From: Candidatus Binatia bacterium
GTDB lineage: Bacteria; Desulfobacterota; Binatia; UBA1149; JAJCZL01
NCBI GenBank assembly: GCA_028278325.1
Contig: JANQEO010000320.1
Coordinates: forward strand, 1-64,000
DNA length: 64,000 bases
Direction of reading: 5' to 3'
The notes beneath the pieces are model-generated. The model had not been told where the DNA came from and made no database searches. It saw nothing but the letters and a program-made list of their open reading frames with translations. This document shows, piece by piece, positions 8,798 to 15,822 of the stretch. A program made the translations under genes and the position numbers. How positions within the stretch are numbered: position 1 is the stretch's first letter; every line of letters begins with the position of its first letter.

Positions 8798-8826
8798 ATT
8801 AAATGTCCGTTTCCGGGTAGTGGCAA
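8798..8826 (-). promoter_or_regulatory. Predicted sigma-70 promoter for 6762-8735
   Basis: Read on the minus strand: -35 TTGCCA (8821-8826), 17-bp spacer, -10 TTTAAT (8798-8803), followed by a leader of about 55 bp to the start at 8735. Confidence 0.45.
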
Positions 8827-8875
8827 GGGTGTAAAAAACGACGTGTTTACGCGGTTTGGCGCTCTGCGACAAACG

Positions 8876-8914
8876 AAAAAAGCCGGGCTCGCATCCGCGA
8901 ACCCGGCTTTTTTT
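8876..8914. terminator. Terminator downstream of 8941-10359
   Basis: AAAAAAGCCGGG pairs with CCCGGCTTTTTT around a 14-nt loop. The run of A on one side and T on the other lets it work in both directions. It lies 27 bp past the stop of the leftward lipoprotein gene. Confidence 0.85.
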
Positions 8915-8940
8915 CTTGGAACCGTTTGGCTGCTCTCCGC

Positions 8941-10359
8941 CTAGGGGATGAGCAGGCAGTTGTCGTCGCAGCCGTCGTCGGGGTCCTCCAGACAGAAGCC
9001 GCCCATGTCACAGCCCGTCTGTGCGACGAAGTTACAGCGGGTTCCCGGCGGTTCGCCGCCGAACTGGCAAATGCCACCCGGATCGCACTCCTCGCAGGGA
9101 GCTTCGACGACCTGGTCGCCGCAACTGTTGGTGCAGGTGCACGATGCGTCGCAAGAACCTCCAGGAGGATCGCATTCCTCGAGGCAGGTCACGTTGCTGT
9201 CGCCACAGACCTGTTGGTCGATAGTGGTGATATCCACCCTCGCGGTGGTGGCGCCTGAGCATTCGCCCGGATCCGGTGGTACGCAGTCACCGTCGACGTT
9301 GCAGTTCGCGCCTGAGGTAATGCAGGTCTTCTGCAGCAACGAGGCATCAGTGACGTTGATACTGAAGTCGCCGGCCAAAGGCGCGGGCTCGGTGTCAGCC
9401 TTCTCGAAGATGCAGATGGCCAGAGCCTGAGGCACCGACCAGCCGTTGCTGTCGGCGAAGCCGTGGGTCAGAGAATCGCCGGCATCATCGTCGTTGAAGG
9501 CCTCGAGAGCGCCGAAGCCGGCCGCCTTCTGGCAGACGACCATGTCGGCCATGCCCTGGAATTCGCCGTTCGCCAGGCTGTAGTCGACGTCGTATTGCAG
9601 AGCGCCGAGGAGCGGGAAGGGCGGGGGTGCGTCCGGCAGGTTCTGGAAGGTCAGGCAGTATTCCAGATTCATGGGATCACCCATCGTGGTAGTAGTCGGA
9701 CCCATCGTCGTGGTCGTCGTACCATTACCGAGCGTCGTCGTTGTCGTCGAGCTGGAAGTCGAGGACGTGGACGAAGTCGACGAAGTCGAAGAGGTCGAGC
9801 TGCTGGTCGAGCTGGTTGTGCTGCTCGTGGTGCTGCTCGTCGTCGACGAGGTCGTCGAGCTGGTGCTGGTCGAAGTCGTCGTCGTCGGCTCAGGGTTGCA
9901 GCCGCCGGCCACGTCGCTCACGCAGGTACCCGGGGTGCCGCCGCCGCAGTCGTCAGACTGCACGGTGGTATTAGCGATGAGGGCGCTGAGGGAGAAGCCC
10001 GAGTCGACGTTGCAGCTGAATAATTCGATGAAATCCAGGAAGGTGCAGCCGTAGATCCTGACGTCCACCACGCCGGTGGGAGGCGGGCCGCCCACTGCCG
10101 TTTCCTCGATCATGCAGTTGGGATTGGCCGCAATTACAACCGACCGCGCACAGCCTATCAGGCCGGTGGCTTCGTCGACGCTGATGCCGGCCGCTTCGAA
10201 GTCTATTCTTAGGGTGACGTCGGAGCAGGTGTTGAAGCCCGAGCCGGCGATCCCGAAGAACGCGAGCAGTGCGTCGGTGCTGCTGCTGCAGCCCGAGTAG
10301 AACGAACCTAGTGATAGGGCCATCGCGGCTGCCACGATCTTGTGGGTCAGCTTTCTCAT
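8941..10359 (-). CDS. Lipoprotein with paired-Cys modules, long Ser/Thr linker and Cys-rich tail
   Basis: A 472-residue protein. ATG at 10359, preceded by AAAGGAG and GAGG, is preferred to an upstream ATG at 10425 because the signal peptide (MRKLTHKIVAAAMALSLGSFYSGC) begins there; Cys24 is the lipidated residue. Order: a cysteine-containing beta-rich domain (about 45-140, weakly like the cohesin-like module), a ~70-residue linker of almost only Ser and Thr (157-226), then a clear family module (234-345: LGALQYDVDY, Cys276, ALAIC at 316, GDFSINVTDAS). One CNVDGDC motif follows, and then two myxobacterial-type CGD...EECDPGG cysteine repeats at the C-terminus. This is the most complex member of the module family. 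The linker suggests heavy O-glycosylation (inference). Confidence 0.82.
   Translation of the reverse strand: MRKLTHKIVAAAMALSLGSFYSGCSSSTDALLAFFGIAGSGFNTCSDVTLRIDFEAAGISVDEATGLIGCARSVVIAANPNCMIEETAVGGPPPTGVVDVRIYGCTFLDFIELFSCNVDSGFSLSALIANTTVQSDDCGGGTPGTCVSDVAGGCNPEPTTTTSTSTSSTTSSTTSSTTSSTTSSTSSSTSSTSSTSSTSSTSSSTTTTTLGNGTTTTTMGPTTTTMGDPMNLEYCLTFQNLPDAPPPFPLLGALQYDVDYSLANGEFQGMADMVVCQKAAGFGALEAFNDDDAGDSLTHGFADSNGWSVPQALAICIFEKADTEPAPLAGDFSINVTDASLLQKTCITSGANCNVDGDCVPPDPGECSGATTARVDITTIDQQVCGDSNVTCLEECDPPGGSCDASCTCTNSCGDQVVEAPCEECDPGGICQFGGEPPGTRCNFVAQTGCDMGGFCLEDPDDGCDDNCLLIP
9682..9891 (-). repeat. Low-complexity Ser/Thr codon repeat encoding a linker
   Basis: About 210 bp of near-tandem TCG/ACG/AGC/ACC/ACT codons, inside the 8941-10359 gene. 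The products are runs such as TSSTTSSTT and TSSTSSTSS, interrupted only by LGNG and MGP/MGD near the end. Such tracts change length easily by slippage. Confidence 0.85.
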
Positions 10360-10735
10360 CCTCGTAGGTCTCCTTTGATTCTTGCGCAATGAGGTAGACA
10401 CGTCGTCTTTCCCAATAGGCATCACTTATGCATCAATTGGCGGTCTGATTCCGCTGACTTGCAGAGAAGAGGAGCGCAAGCCCTTCATCAAACGTAGCTG
10501 GCTATCCCCGCTCTTGTCAAGCAGCCCCCGCAGCCCCCTCCAATACTTCTAAACTCTTGATTAGGCAAGGCTTACGGCTTGATTTACGAGCAGTGCTGGG
10601 TCTATAGATTGGCTATCGGCAAGCGCTTGCTCCGACCGGCCGCGTGGCCGCCCCGACCTCTCTCTTGCCGCGCCCGGCTCGTCAATGCCAATCTTGTGTT
10701 CAAGCATCGTTAAGTTGCAGCAATTTGGAGGATTT
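10360..10735. promoter_or_regulatory. Divergent intergenic region with a 12-bp palindrome
   Basis: This 376-bp gap lies between the leftward lipoprotein gene and the rightward PDZ gene. Besides the leftward promoter at 10491-10520 it contains the perfect palindrome GCAAGCGCTTGC (10619-10630) and a small hairpin CGGCC-GCGT-GGCCG (10637-10650), both upstream of the PDZ gene. The palindrome could be an operator. No coding sequence is convincing here. Confidence 0.4.
10491..10520 (-). promoter_or_regulatory. Predicted sigma-70 promoter for 8941-10359
   Basis: On the minus strand: -35 TTGACA (10515-10520), 18-bp spacer, -10 TACGTT (10491-10496). The upstream base is C, and the same CTTGACA with an 18-bp spacer precedes the two other large cysteine-rich genes (15588-15617 and 18453-18482). 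Confidence 0.5.
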
Positions 10736-11809
10736 ATGTCCAAACGGTCCTATGTCTGTCTGGCCTTAGCGGCCGCCCTTGCCCTCTCCGCCCCGACTTC
10801 CGCCCCCGCCTTCCTGCAGGCCACCCAGAGCGAGGGTGTCGTCGGCCAGAATATAGGCGGCGTGTGGCTGGCCGTGCACCAGGTCATGCCCGAGTTCCGG
10901 GTGCGCTTCGATAGCGAGGTCGGCTTGCCTTTCAAGGTCGGTGAGATCAGCGAGGAGCTGGAGGTTCTTACCGGCGGCTACCTCGACGGCGTCGAGATCA
11001 GCGAGATCATCAACGCCAAGGCCGCCAGCGATCACGGCGTCTTCAAGGGCGACGTCATCACCCGCATCAACGGCCGCGACATCACGAGTCAGAAGGATGT
11101 CGAAGAGGTCATCTCCACCGACGTCAGAGCTTACCTGGTCACCATAAGACGCCCCCGCCTCAAGTTCAGCGATGTGGCGCTGGTCAAGATCAAGTACGAG
11201 CCCAAGATGGGCGAGGAAGACGGTCAGTCCGTGATCGAGGGGGAGAACATCAGGGTGATCTTCGTCGATGCCGAACTCCCCTTTGCAAAGACTGTGGATC
11301 GTCTTCGTTCCAAGAACGAACTCTGGGCGGTCTCCGAAGCGGAGCTCAAGGATCTGCGGGCGCATTGGCATGAGCTGCCCCGAAACGAAAGGGCGCCTTT
11401 CAGCGGCGGAAAGCACCGCGTGGTCGACGATGCCGAGTTCGACTCTGCGCTTAGGTCTGACCCCAACGCCAAGGGCGCCGACTTCGCGCTCATCAGCACC
11501 CTGGAGGGTAATCCCCTGATGGGCGGCGGCCAGCGCATAGCAGTCTACGGCTTTCGTGGCGTGGATCCCGATAAGCTCCAAGGCTCGTATGTGCAGGCTA
11601 CTATCGCGGCCGCACCTTTCCCCATCTCTCTGGAGTTCAAGGGAACTTTCGCGTTCCATAAGATCTCCGAGTACTCCGACGCGGAAGTTGCTCACCGTAA
11701 GGCCGAAGCCCAGAAAAAGGCGGCCAAAGAGGAGGACTGGGACGAGATAAAGCTCGCACCGGATGTTCCCTCGGAGTCCCCCAAGAAGGAGCCGGCGAAA
11801 GAAGAATAG
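10736..11809 (+). CDS. Secreted PDZ-domain protein
   Basis: A 357-residue protein starting at ATG 10736 (GGAGG five bases upstream), which gives a clean signal peptide MSKRSYVCLALAAALALSAPTSAPA. Residues ~60-140 hold a PDZ domain; GVFKGDVITRINGRDITSQKDVEEVI is the carboxylate-loop and helix part. The remaining ~210 residues are not recognised. They contain VRAYLVTIRRPR, a Glu-rich middle and a basic/acidic Lys-Glu tail. No protease domain is visible, so it is probably a periplasmic binding or adaptor protein. It lies between two leftward cysteine-rich protein genes, with its own terminator. Confidence 0.8.
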   Translation: MSKRSYVCLALAAALALSAPTSAPAFLQATQSEGVVGQNIGGVWLAVHQVMPEFRVRFDSEVGLPFKVGEISEELEVLTGGYLDGVEISEIINAKAASDHGVFKGDVITRINGRDITSQKDVEEVISTDVRAYLVTIRRPRLKFSDVALVKIKYEPKMGEEDGQSVIEGENIRVIFVDAELPFAKTVDRLRSKNELWAVSEAELKDLRAHWHELPRNERAPFSGGKHRVVDDAEFDSALRSDPNAKGADFALISTLEGNPLMGGGQRIAVYGFRGVDPDKLQGSYVQATIAAAPFPISLEFKGTFAFHKISEYSDAEVAHRKAEAQKKAAKEEDWDEIKLAPDVPSESPKKEPAKEE

Positions 11810-11834
11810 CGCGCCGCCGGCAACGCGCCATAAG

Positions 11835-11872
11835 AAAAGGCCCGCTCCCCGTGAGGGAAGCGGGCCTTTTTT
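11835..11872. terminator. Bidirectional terminator between convergent genes
   Basis: AAAAGGCCCGCT pairs with AGCGGGCCTTTTTT around a GC-rich loop. It sits 25 bp after the PDZ gene and 30 bp after the end of the leftward 1175-residue protein gene, so it can serve both. Confidence 0.9.
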
Positions 11873-11901
11873 GGTTAGCCCTTCAGCTCAGAGAAGGCTG
11901 C

Positions 11902-14900
11902 CTATTGGCAGGAGCACTGAGCCTGAGGTCCGCCACCCAGGCAGTCACAGACCGGAGCCGGTGCGCCCGGGCAGTTGATCGAACAACTCGAACTGTCGCC
12001 GCAGACTCCCGACGAGCAGGTATCGAGCTCGTCGAAGTTCGGTACGTTGACGCCTTGCTGGCGCAAGCGTCCCGGCCCGCCGAGTCCCGCCGTATTGTTG
12101 ATCGTACTGTTGATCGTCCTTGGTATGCAGAAGGTCGACACACTGAAGACGTTGGTGGCGTCTCCGCCGCCGGTGGCCTGGGCGACGATCTTCTTGCACT
12201 CGCCGGGATCCGGCGGGACACAGTCCGAATCTTCGTTACAGCTCGCGCCCGACGTTACGCATTCCTTCTGCTGCAGGAAGCATCCTTTCGGCTGTTCCTG
12301 ACAGATGCCGGCGCCGATGAAGTCGTTGGCGTCGCCGAGGACGTCATCGTCGATTCCGGCCGCGCAGCCGTTGGCCTTCTCGCAGTTGCCCGTACAGCGC
12401 TCGCCCATCATCGGGCAATCGTCGTCGGTCTCGCAGGGCCCCAGCGTAGTTTCGCAGGTCGCGTTGCAGGTGCCGTTGGCCGAAGACTCAGGGCAGTTCT
12501 TGAAGGTGAACTTGTCGCCCGAGCACTTGTAGAACGGCAGTCCGCCCGCGCACCAGCCTTCGTCTTCAGGCCGGCCGAGAGGATCGGCGGCTGCGTCGGG
12601 TTTGGGCAGCGCATTGAAGGTCGCCGTATCCAGACAGACCTGCTGACATGAGCCACTCGGGCAGGCATCGACGCAGTCCAAGGGTGCCGCGCAGTTCGAG
12701 GACTGATCGGTGCACACGCCTCCGCCCGGACAATCGGCCGCGTCTATGCAAGCGCCGTTGTTGTTGGTGCCGCCCACGCACTTGTCCGTACAGTCGAGCA
12801 GGCTGCCGTCACCTCCGGCGCAGTGCTTGGGATTGAAGTCGCAAGTACCGCCGCCGCAGTCGGCGTCTTCGTCACAAGGCTCCAGATCGTTGGTGCCGCC
12901 GTTGCAGCGGGTCGAGAACCCGAAGCCACTGCTGCCCGCCGCGCATACCTGCGTGAACTCCGCTCCCGCTGTGCACACGAACCCGCAGTTGTTCGGCTTC
13001 GTGGTAGCTCCGCCGTCTTGCGGGCAGGGGCAGTCGAAGTTCTCGAAACCGGGGGCGGTGCAGGACAGATCGTTGTCCAGGGAAACGGTTCCGTCGGTCT
13101 GGGGCAGGAAGTTGATCGACAGCCCCGTGCCGGAGATGTTCAGAGAGGTACTGGCGGGGCAGTCGTTCGACGTGGTTCCGAAGAACTTCGTGCCCGCCTC
13201 CACGCGGCAAGACTTCCCGTTGTTCGCTCCACCGTTACAGACGAGCGCTAGGTTGCAAGACCCGTTCGGCCCGCACTGGTCCGTGGTCGACGTACAGGTC
13301 TCGCCCGTCGGACAGTCCACGTCGAAGCGGCACGGGGTAGCCGTTGTTATGCTGCAGGTTCCCTGACAGACCTCGCCGCTCAGGAAGCCCTCGGGGTCAT
13401 CACAGAAGCCTCCGCAGGTCGGGCAGGGCACCGAGTTGGTGTTGCCGAGGTGGACGACCGAGAGCTGACGCACGAAGTTCTCGTGGGTGCCGTCCAGGAC
13501 GTTGAAGGTCCCGGTCACGTCCTGAACGTGCTTGGTCTGCACGCACACGGCCGTCGCGCCCGCGACGATCGGAAGCGGTCCACCGTTGGGGAACTCGATG
13601 CAGTCGCGCGATGTGTCGCACTGCCCCTTGCACACCTGGCCCGCAGGACACGGTGTTCCGAGACAGGTTCCGCCGGGTGCCCCGGGGGCTGTACAGTCGG
13701 CATCCATCTCACAGAAGAACGTCTGTGAGCCACCGCTGCAGACCTTGCTCTGCAAGTCGCAGAAGTTGCCGGTGGCAACGCCGTTCGCGTCGAAGCATTG
13801 GGCCTGGCAGTCGCTTTCGCTCGAGCAGAAAGCCCCTGCATTGAGAGTGTTGGCATCGCAGATCGAACAGTCGGCGTCCTCGTCCGTGAAATTCGTGTTG
13901 CCGTGTTGGTCGCAGCGCGTGTCCCCGAAGGCATCCCAGTCACAGACCGGCAGCTGGAAGCCGCCCAGATCGCAAAGAGGATCGTTGGAGGTGCCTATGC
14001 AGGTGTTGGTGCGCGCGCAGTTGCCCGCACCGGCGGCTTCGCAGTCGGCATCCGTGTTACAGGAGATCTGCCGGGCCGGGCCGGTGCCGCCGTCGATCAC
14101 CAAGCGGTCGCAGACCCCTACGGTGGCCTTTGCATCGCAGTCGCAGTTGATTCTCGACGTGAAATAGCCGGCTCCGTCCGCCAGTCCGCCTTCGTGGGAG
14201 GAGCCTGTCCAGCCGTTGTCGAGGTCGGCGGTGAAGCCGTTGGCGAAGAACCTGCTGCGTGCCTGGTTGCCGCAGCTGCACTCGTACACGTCGCCCGGTC
14301 CTATGCACTCGCCGGGGCACGCCGAGTCGTCGGTGCCGTCACATTCTTCGCCCAACAGGAGGAAGGGATGCGGAGTCTGGTTGACGGCGTTGTCGCCGCA
14401 CTCACCGCCCGGAGGATAGGCGGTTTCGACCAGGCTCGTAGCCGAGAAGTCGCGGTCGCCCGGATCTTCCTGAGAATCGGAGGCCTCGAAGGCCAGGGCG
14501 TTGAGGCAAGCAATCGCCGTGGCTCTGTCGGTTGCAGCGCCACCGCAGACGTCGAGGGCGGCGAAGTCGCCGTCCGTGCACTTGGCGTTGATGGCGTCGG
14601 CGTGTTTACCCTCGGCCTTGTTGATCTTGTCGGTGGTCTTTTCGTTACCCGCCCCCGGACCGAGGTCCTTGCCGCAGTTACCGGGATCGAAGTTCTGTAG
14701 CTTGGTCGAGTTGATGTCGTCGCGGCACTTGAAGATGGCCTTGGCCACCTTGTCGGTTAGCTTGACTGTGGCTTTGCTCGCCGCGGCGAGACATGCGGCT
14801 TCCGCCGATGTCAGGGGGATACCCGGCTCGGTTGTTTTGAGGCTGCCGTAGATACCGTCGATGAGGCCTTCACCGGTAACCGTCATTGCCAGGGCGCCCG

Positions 14901-15429
14901 CACACTGACCGATGTCGCCCGAGTCGTCGAGGGTTGCATCGAGGGCCAGACTGGTTTCACAAAGCGCGCCCGGGTAGCCGATGTTGATGATGTCGAAGTC
15001 GCCCTTGGCGTTGCAAAGCTCCGGGAAGTTCAGCTTGGGAGGGCAGGAGGCGTTGCCGATGCAAGAGATGGGCGTGAGGCTGCACTCGCTCGCGCACTTC
15101 TTGACGCTAGACTTACGCGCCTTGTCTAGGGATTTGCAGACCTTCTCGTCTTCCTTGGTGGCCGGCGCTGTGCACAGGGCATTCAGCCCTGCGCCGTCGA
15201 GGTCGGCGATGCAGGGCAAGCTTCCGCCTTTGCCGGCGAGGACCTTGTCCGTGCACTTCGCAATCGTCTTTGCGTAGGTCTTGGCGGCCTTGGAGGCGCC
15301 TTTTCCTACCTTCTTCAGGCAGGTGTTCTCCGCCTTGAAGAACGCCGAAGCGTCGCTGCTGCCGGCAGCAATGAAGAATCCCGTCACGAGCAGCGCGAGT
15401 ATCGCTTTCGAGGTCGAATTTAGAGCCAT
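11902..15429 (-). CDS. Giant secreted disulfide-rich protein, helical N-module type
   Basis: A 1175-residue protein. ATG at 15429 has AGGAGGAG upstream and starts a signal peptide (MALNSTSKAILALLVTGFF...SDASA). Residues 30-380 are Lys/Ala-rich and helical. They contain two modules with cysteines exactly 22 residues apart (Cys37/Cys59 and Cys213/Cys235). Near 403 begins the region shared with its paralogues: LDNGWTGSSH, a VCVQTK...GT...VVHLG...PCPTC block near 628, a DCPASTSLNISGTGLSI block and FCIPRT...GGPG near 1100. Eight C-x4-[DE]-C motifs are scattered through it, and it ends in CDCLGGGPQAQCSCQ. No enzyme domain is recognisable. It is expected to be exported and heavily cross-linked by disulfides. 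Confidence 0.85.
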   Translation of the reverse strand: MALNSTSKAILALLVTGFFIAAGSSDASAFFKAENTCLKKVGKGASKAAKTYAKTIAKCTDKVLAGKGGSLPCIADLDGAGLNALCTAPATKEDEKVCKSLDKARKSSVKKCASECSLTPISCIGNASCPPKLNFPELCNAKGDFDIINIGYPGALCETSLALDATLDDSGDIGQCAGALAMTVTGEGLIDGIYGSLKTTEPGIPLTSAEAACLAAASKATVKLTDKVAKAIFKCRDDINSTKLQNFDPGNCGKDLGPGAGNEKTTDKINKAEGKHADAINAKCTDGDFAALDVCGGAATDRATAIACLNALAFEASDSQEDPGDRDFSATSLVETAYPPGGECGDNAVNQTPHPFLLLGEECDGTDDSACPGECIGPGDVYECSCGNQARSRFFANGFTADLDNGWTGSSHEGGLADGAGYFTSRINCDCDAKATVGVCDRLVIDGGTGPARQISCNTDADCEAAGAGNCARTNTCIGTSNDPLCDLGGFQLPVCDWDAFGDTRCDQHGNTNFTDEDADCSICDANTLNAGAFCSSESDCQAQCFDANGVATGNFCDLQSKVCSGGSQTFFCEMDADCTAPGAPGGTCLGTPCPAGQVCKGQCDTSRDCIEFPNGGPLPIVAGATAVCVQTKHVQDVTGTFNVLDGTHENFVRQLSVVHLGNTNSVPCPTCGGFCDDPEGFLSGEVCQGTCSITTATPCRFDVDCPTGETCTSTTDQCGPNGSCNLALVCNGGANNGKSCRVEAGTKFFGTTSNDCPASTSLNISGTGLSINFLPQTDGTVSLDNDLSCTAPGFENFDCPCPQDGGATTKPNNCGFVCTAGAEFTQVCAAGSSGFGFSTRCNGGTNDLEPCDEDADCGGGTCDFNPKHCAGGDGSLLDCTDKCVGGTNNNGACIDAADCPGGGVCTDQSSNCAAPLDCVDACPSGSCQQVCLDTATFNALPKPDAAADPLGRPEDEGWCAGGLPFYKCSGDKFTFKNCPESSANGTCNATCETTLGPCETDDDCPMMGERCTGNCEKANGCAAGIDDDVLGDANDFIGAGICQEQPKGCFLQQKECVTSGASCNEDSDCVPPDPGECKKIVAQATGGGDATNVFSVSTFCIPRTINSTINNTAGLGGPGRLRQQGVNVPNFDELDTCSSGVCGDSSSCSINCPGAPAPVCDCLGGGPQAQCSCQ

Positions 15430-15587
15430 TTGATTTGTCTCCTCCTGGGCTGACGCGTCATCCGGCGCGTCTCTAGCGGCCATTCAAGTCACCAGCGTTA
15501 CCGGCAGGCCCGTTCGCCAAGTACCGGCTACGCGCACCCCACCCGGCACTTCCGATGAAGAGCCTACGCGGGCCACAAGCTTGCCTA

Positions 15588-15617
15588 ACGTTAGGAAACT
15601 GTTGGCAAGGTTGTCAA
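15588..15617 (-). promoter_or_regulatory. Predicted sigma-70 promoter for 11902-15429
   Basis: Minus strand: -35 TTGACA (15612-15617), 18-bp spacer, -10 TAACGT (15588-15593). The leader to the start codon would be about 150 bp. The 393-bp gap 15430-15822 holds this promoter and the hairpin at 15762-15795, and nothing else that I can identify. Confidence 0.5.
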
Positions 15618-15761
15618 GATGGAAATCCCTTATAGACCCACGGCTTACCCGAATGGGGGCGGCGGGCCGGAAGGGCCGTCAACCGGGCCGGAGGATGATC
15701 TTCGCTGCGGGTCGTTGCCGGCTGCTCAGCCCCGGTCTTAACACGGTGCGTAAGGGCGGAC

Positions 15762-15795
15762 GCCCCGGCAGCTGCCTTTCGGCAGCCACCGGGGC
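15762..15795 (-). terminator. Hairpin downstream of 15823-18381
   Basis: GCCCCGG and CCGGGGC arms enclose an inner stem AGCTGCC-TTTC-GGCAGC. It lies just past the leftward stop codon. There is no U-run, so it may be a weak intrinsic terminator or an mRNA 3' stabiliser. Confidence 0.5.
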
Positions 15796-15822
15796 TTTCG
15801 AGCGCTCCCTAACGGGGGTTGG

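Noticed and set aside
7572..8834. Long forward open frame (420 codons) opposite the dockerin-like gene
   Set aside because: The reverse strand encodes a signal peptide, ordered domains and conserved cysteine motifs; the forward frame is an Arg/Ala/Gly-rich shadow produced by GC-rich codons.
9682..9891. Possible CRISPR or tandem DNA repeat
   Set aside because: The repeats are codon-scale and in frame within a lipoprotein gene, with no fixed repeat/spacer lengths.
10561..10743. 60-codon reverse frame in the divergent region before the PDZ gene
   Set aside because: It overlaps the PDZ gene start and the palindrome and has no ribosome site or homology-like features.
13798..14700. Forward open frame of 300 codons inside the giant gene 11902-15429
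   Set aside because: Same reason: the shared paralogue motifs lie on the reverse strand and this frame has no recognisable domain.
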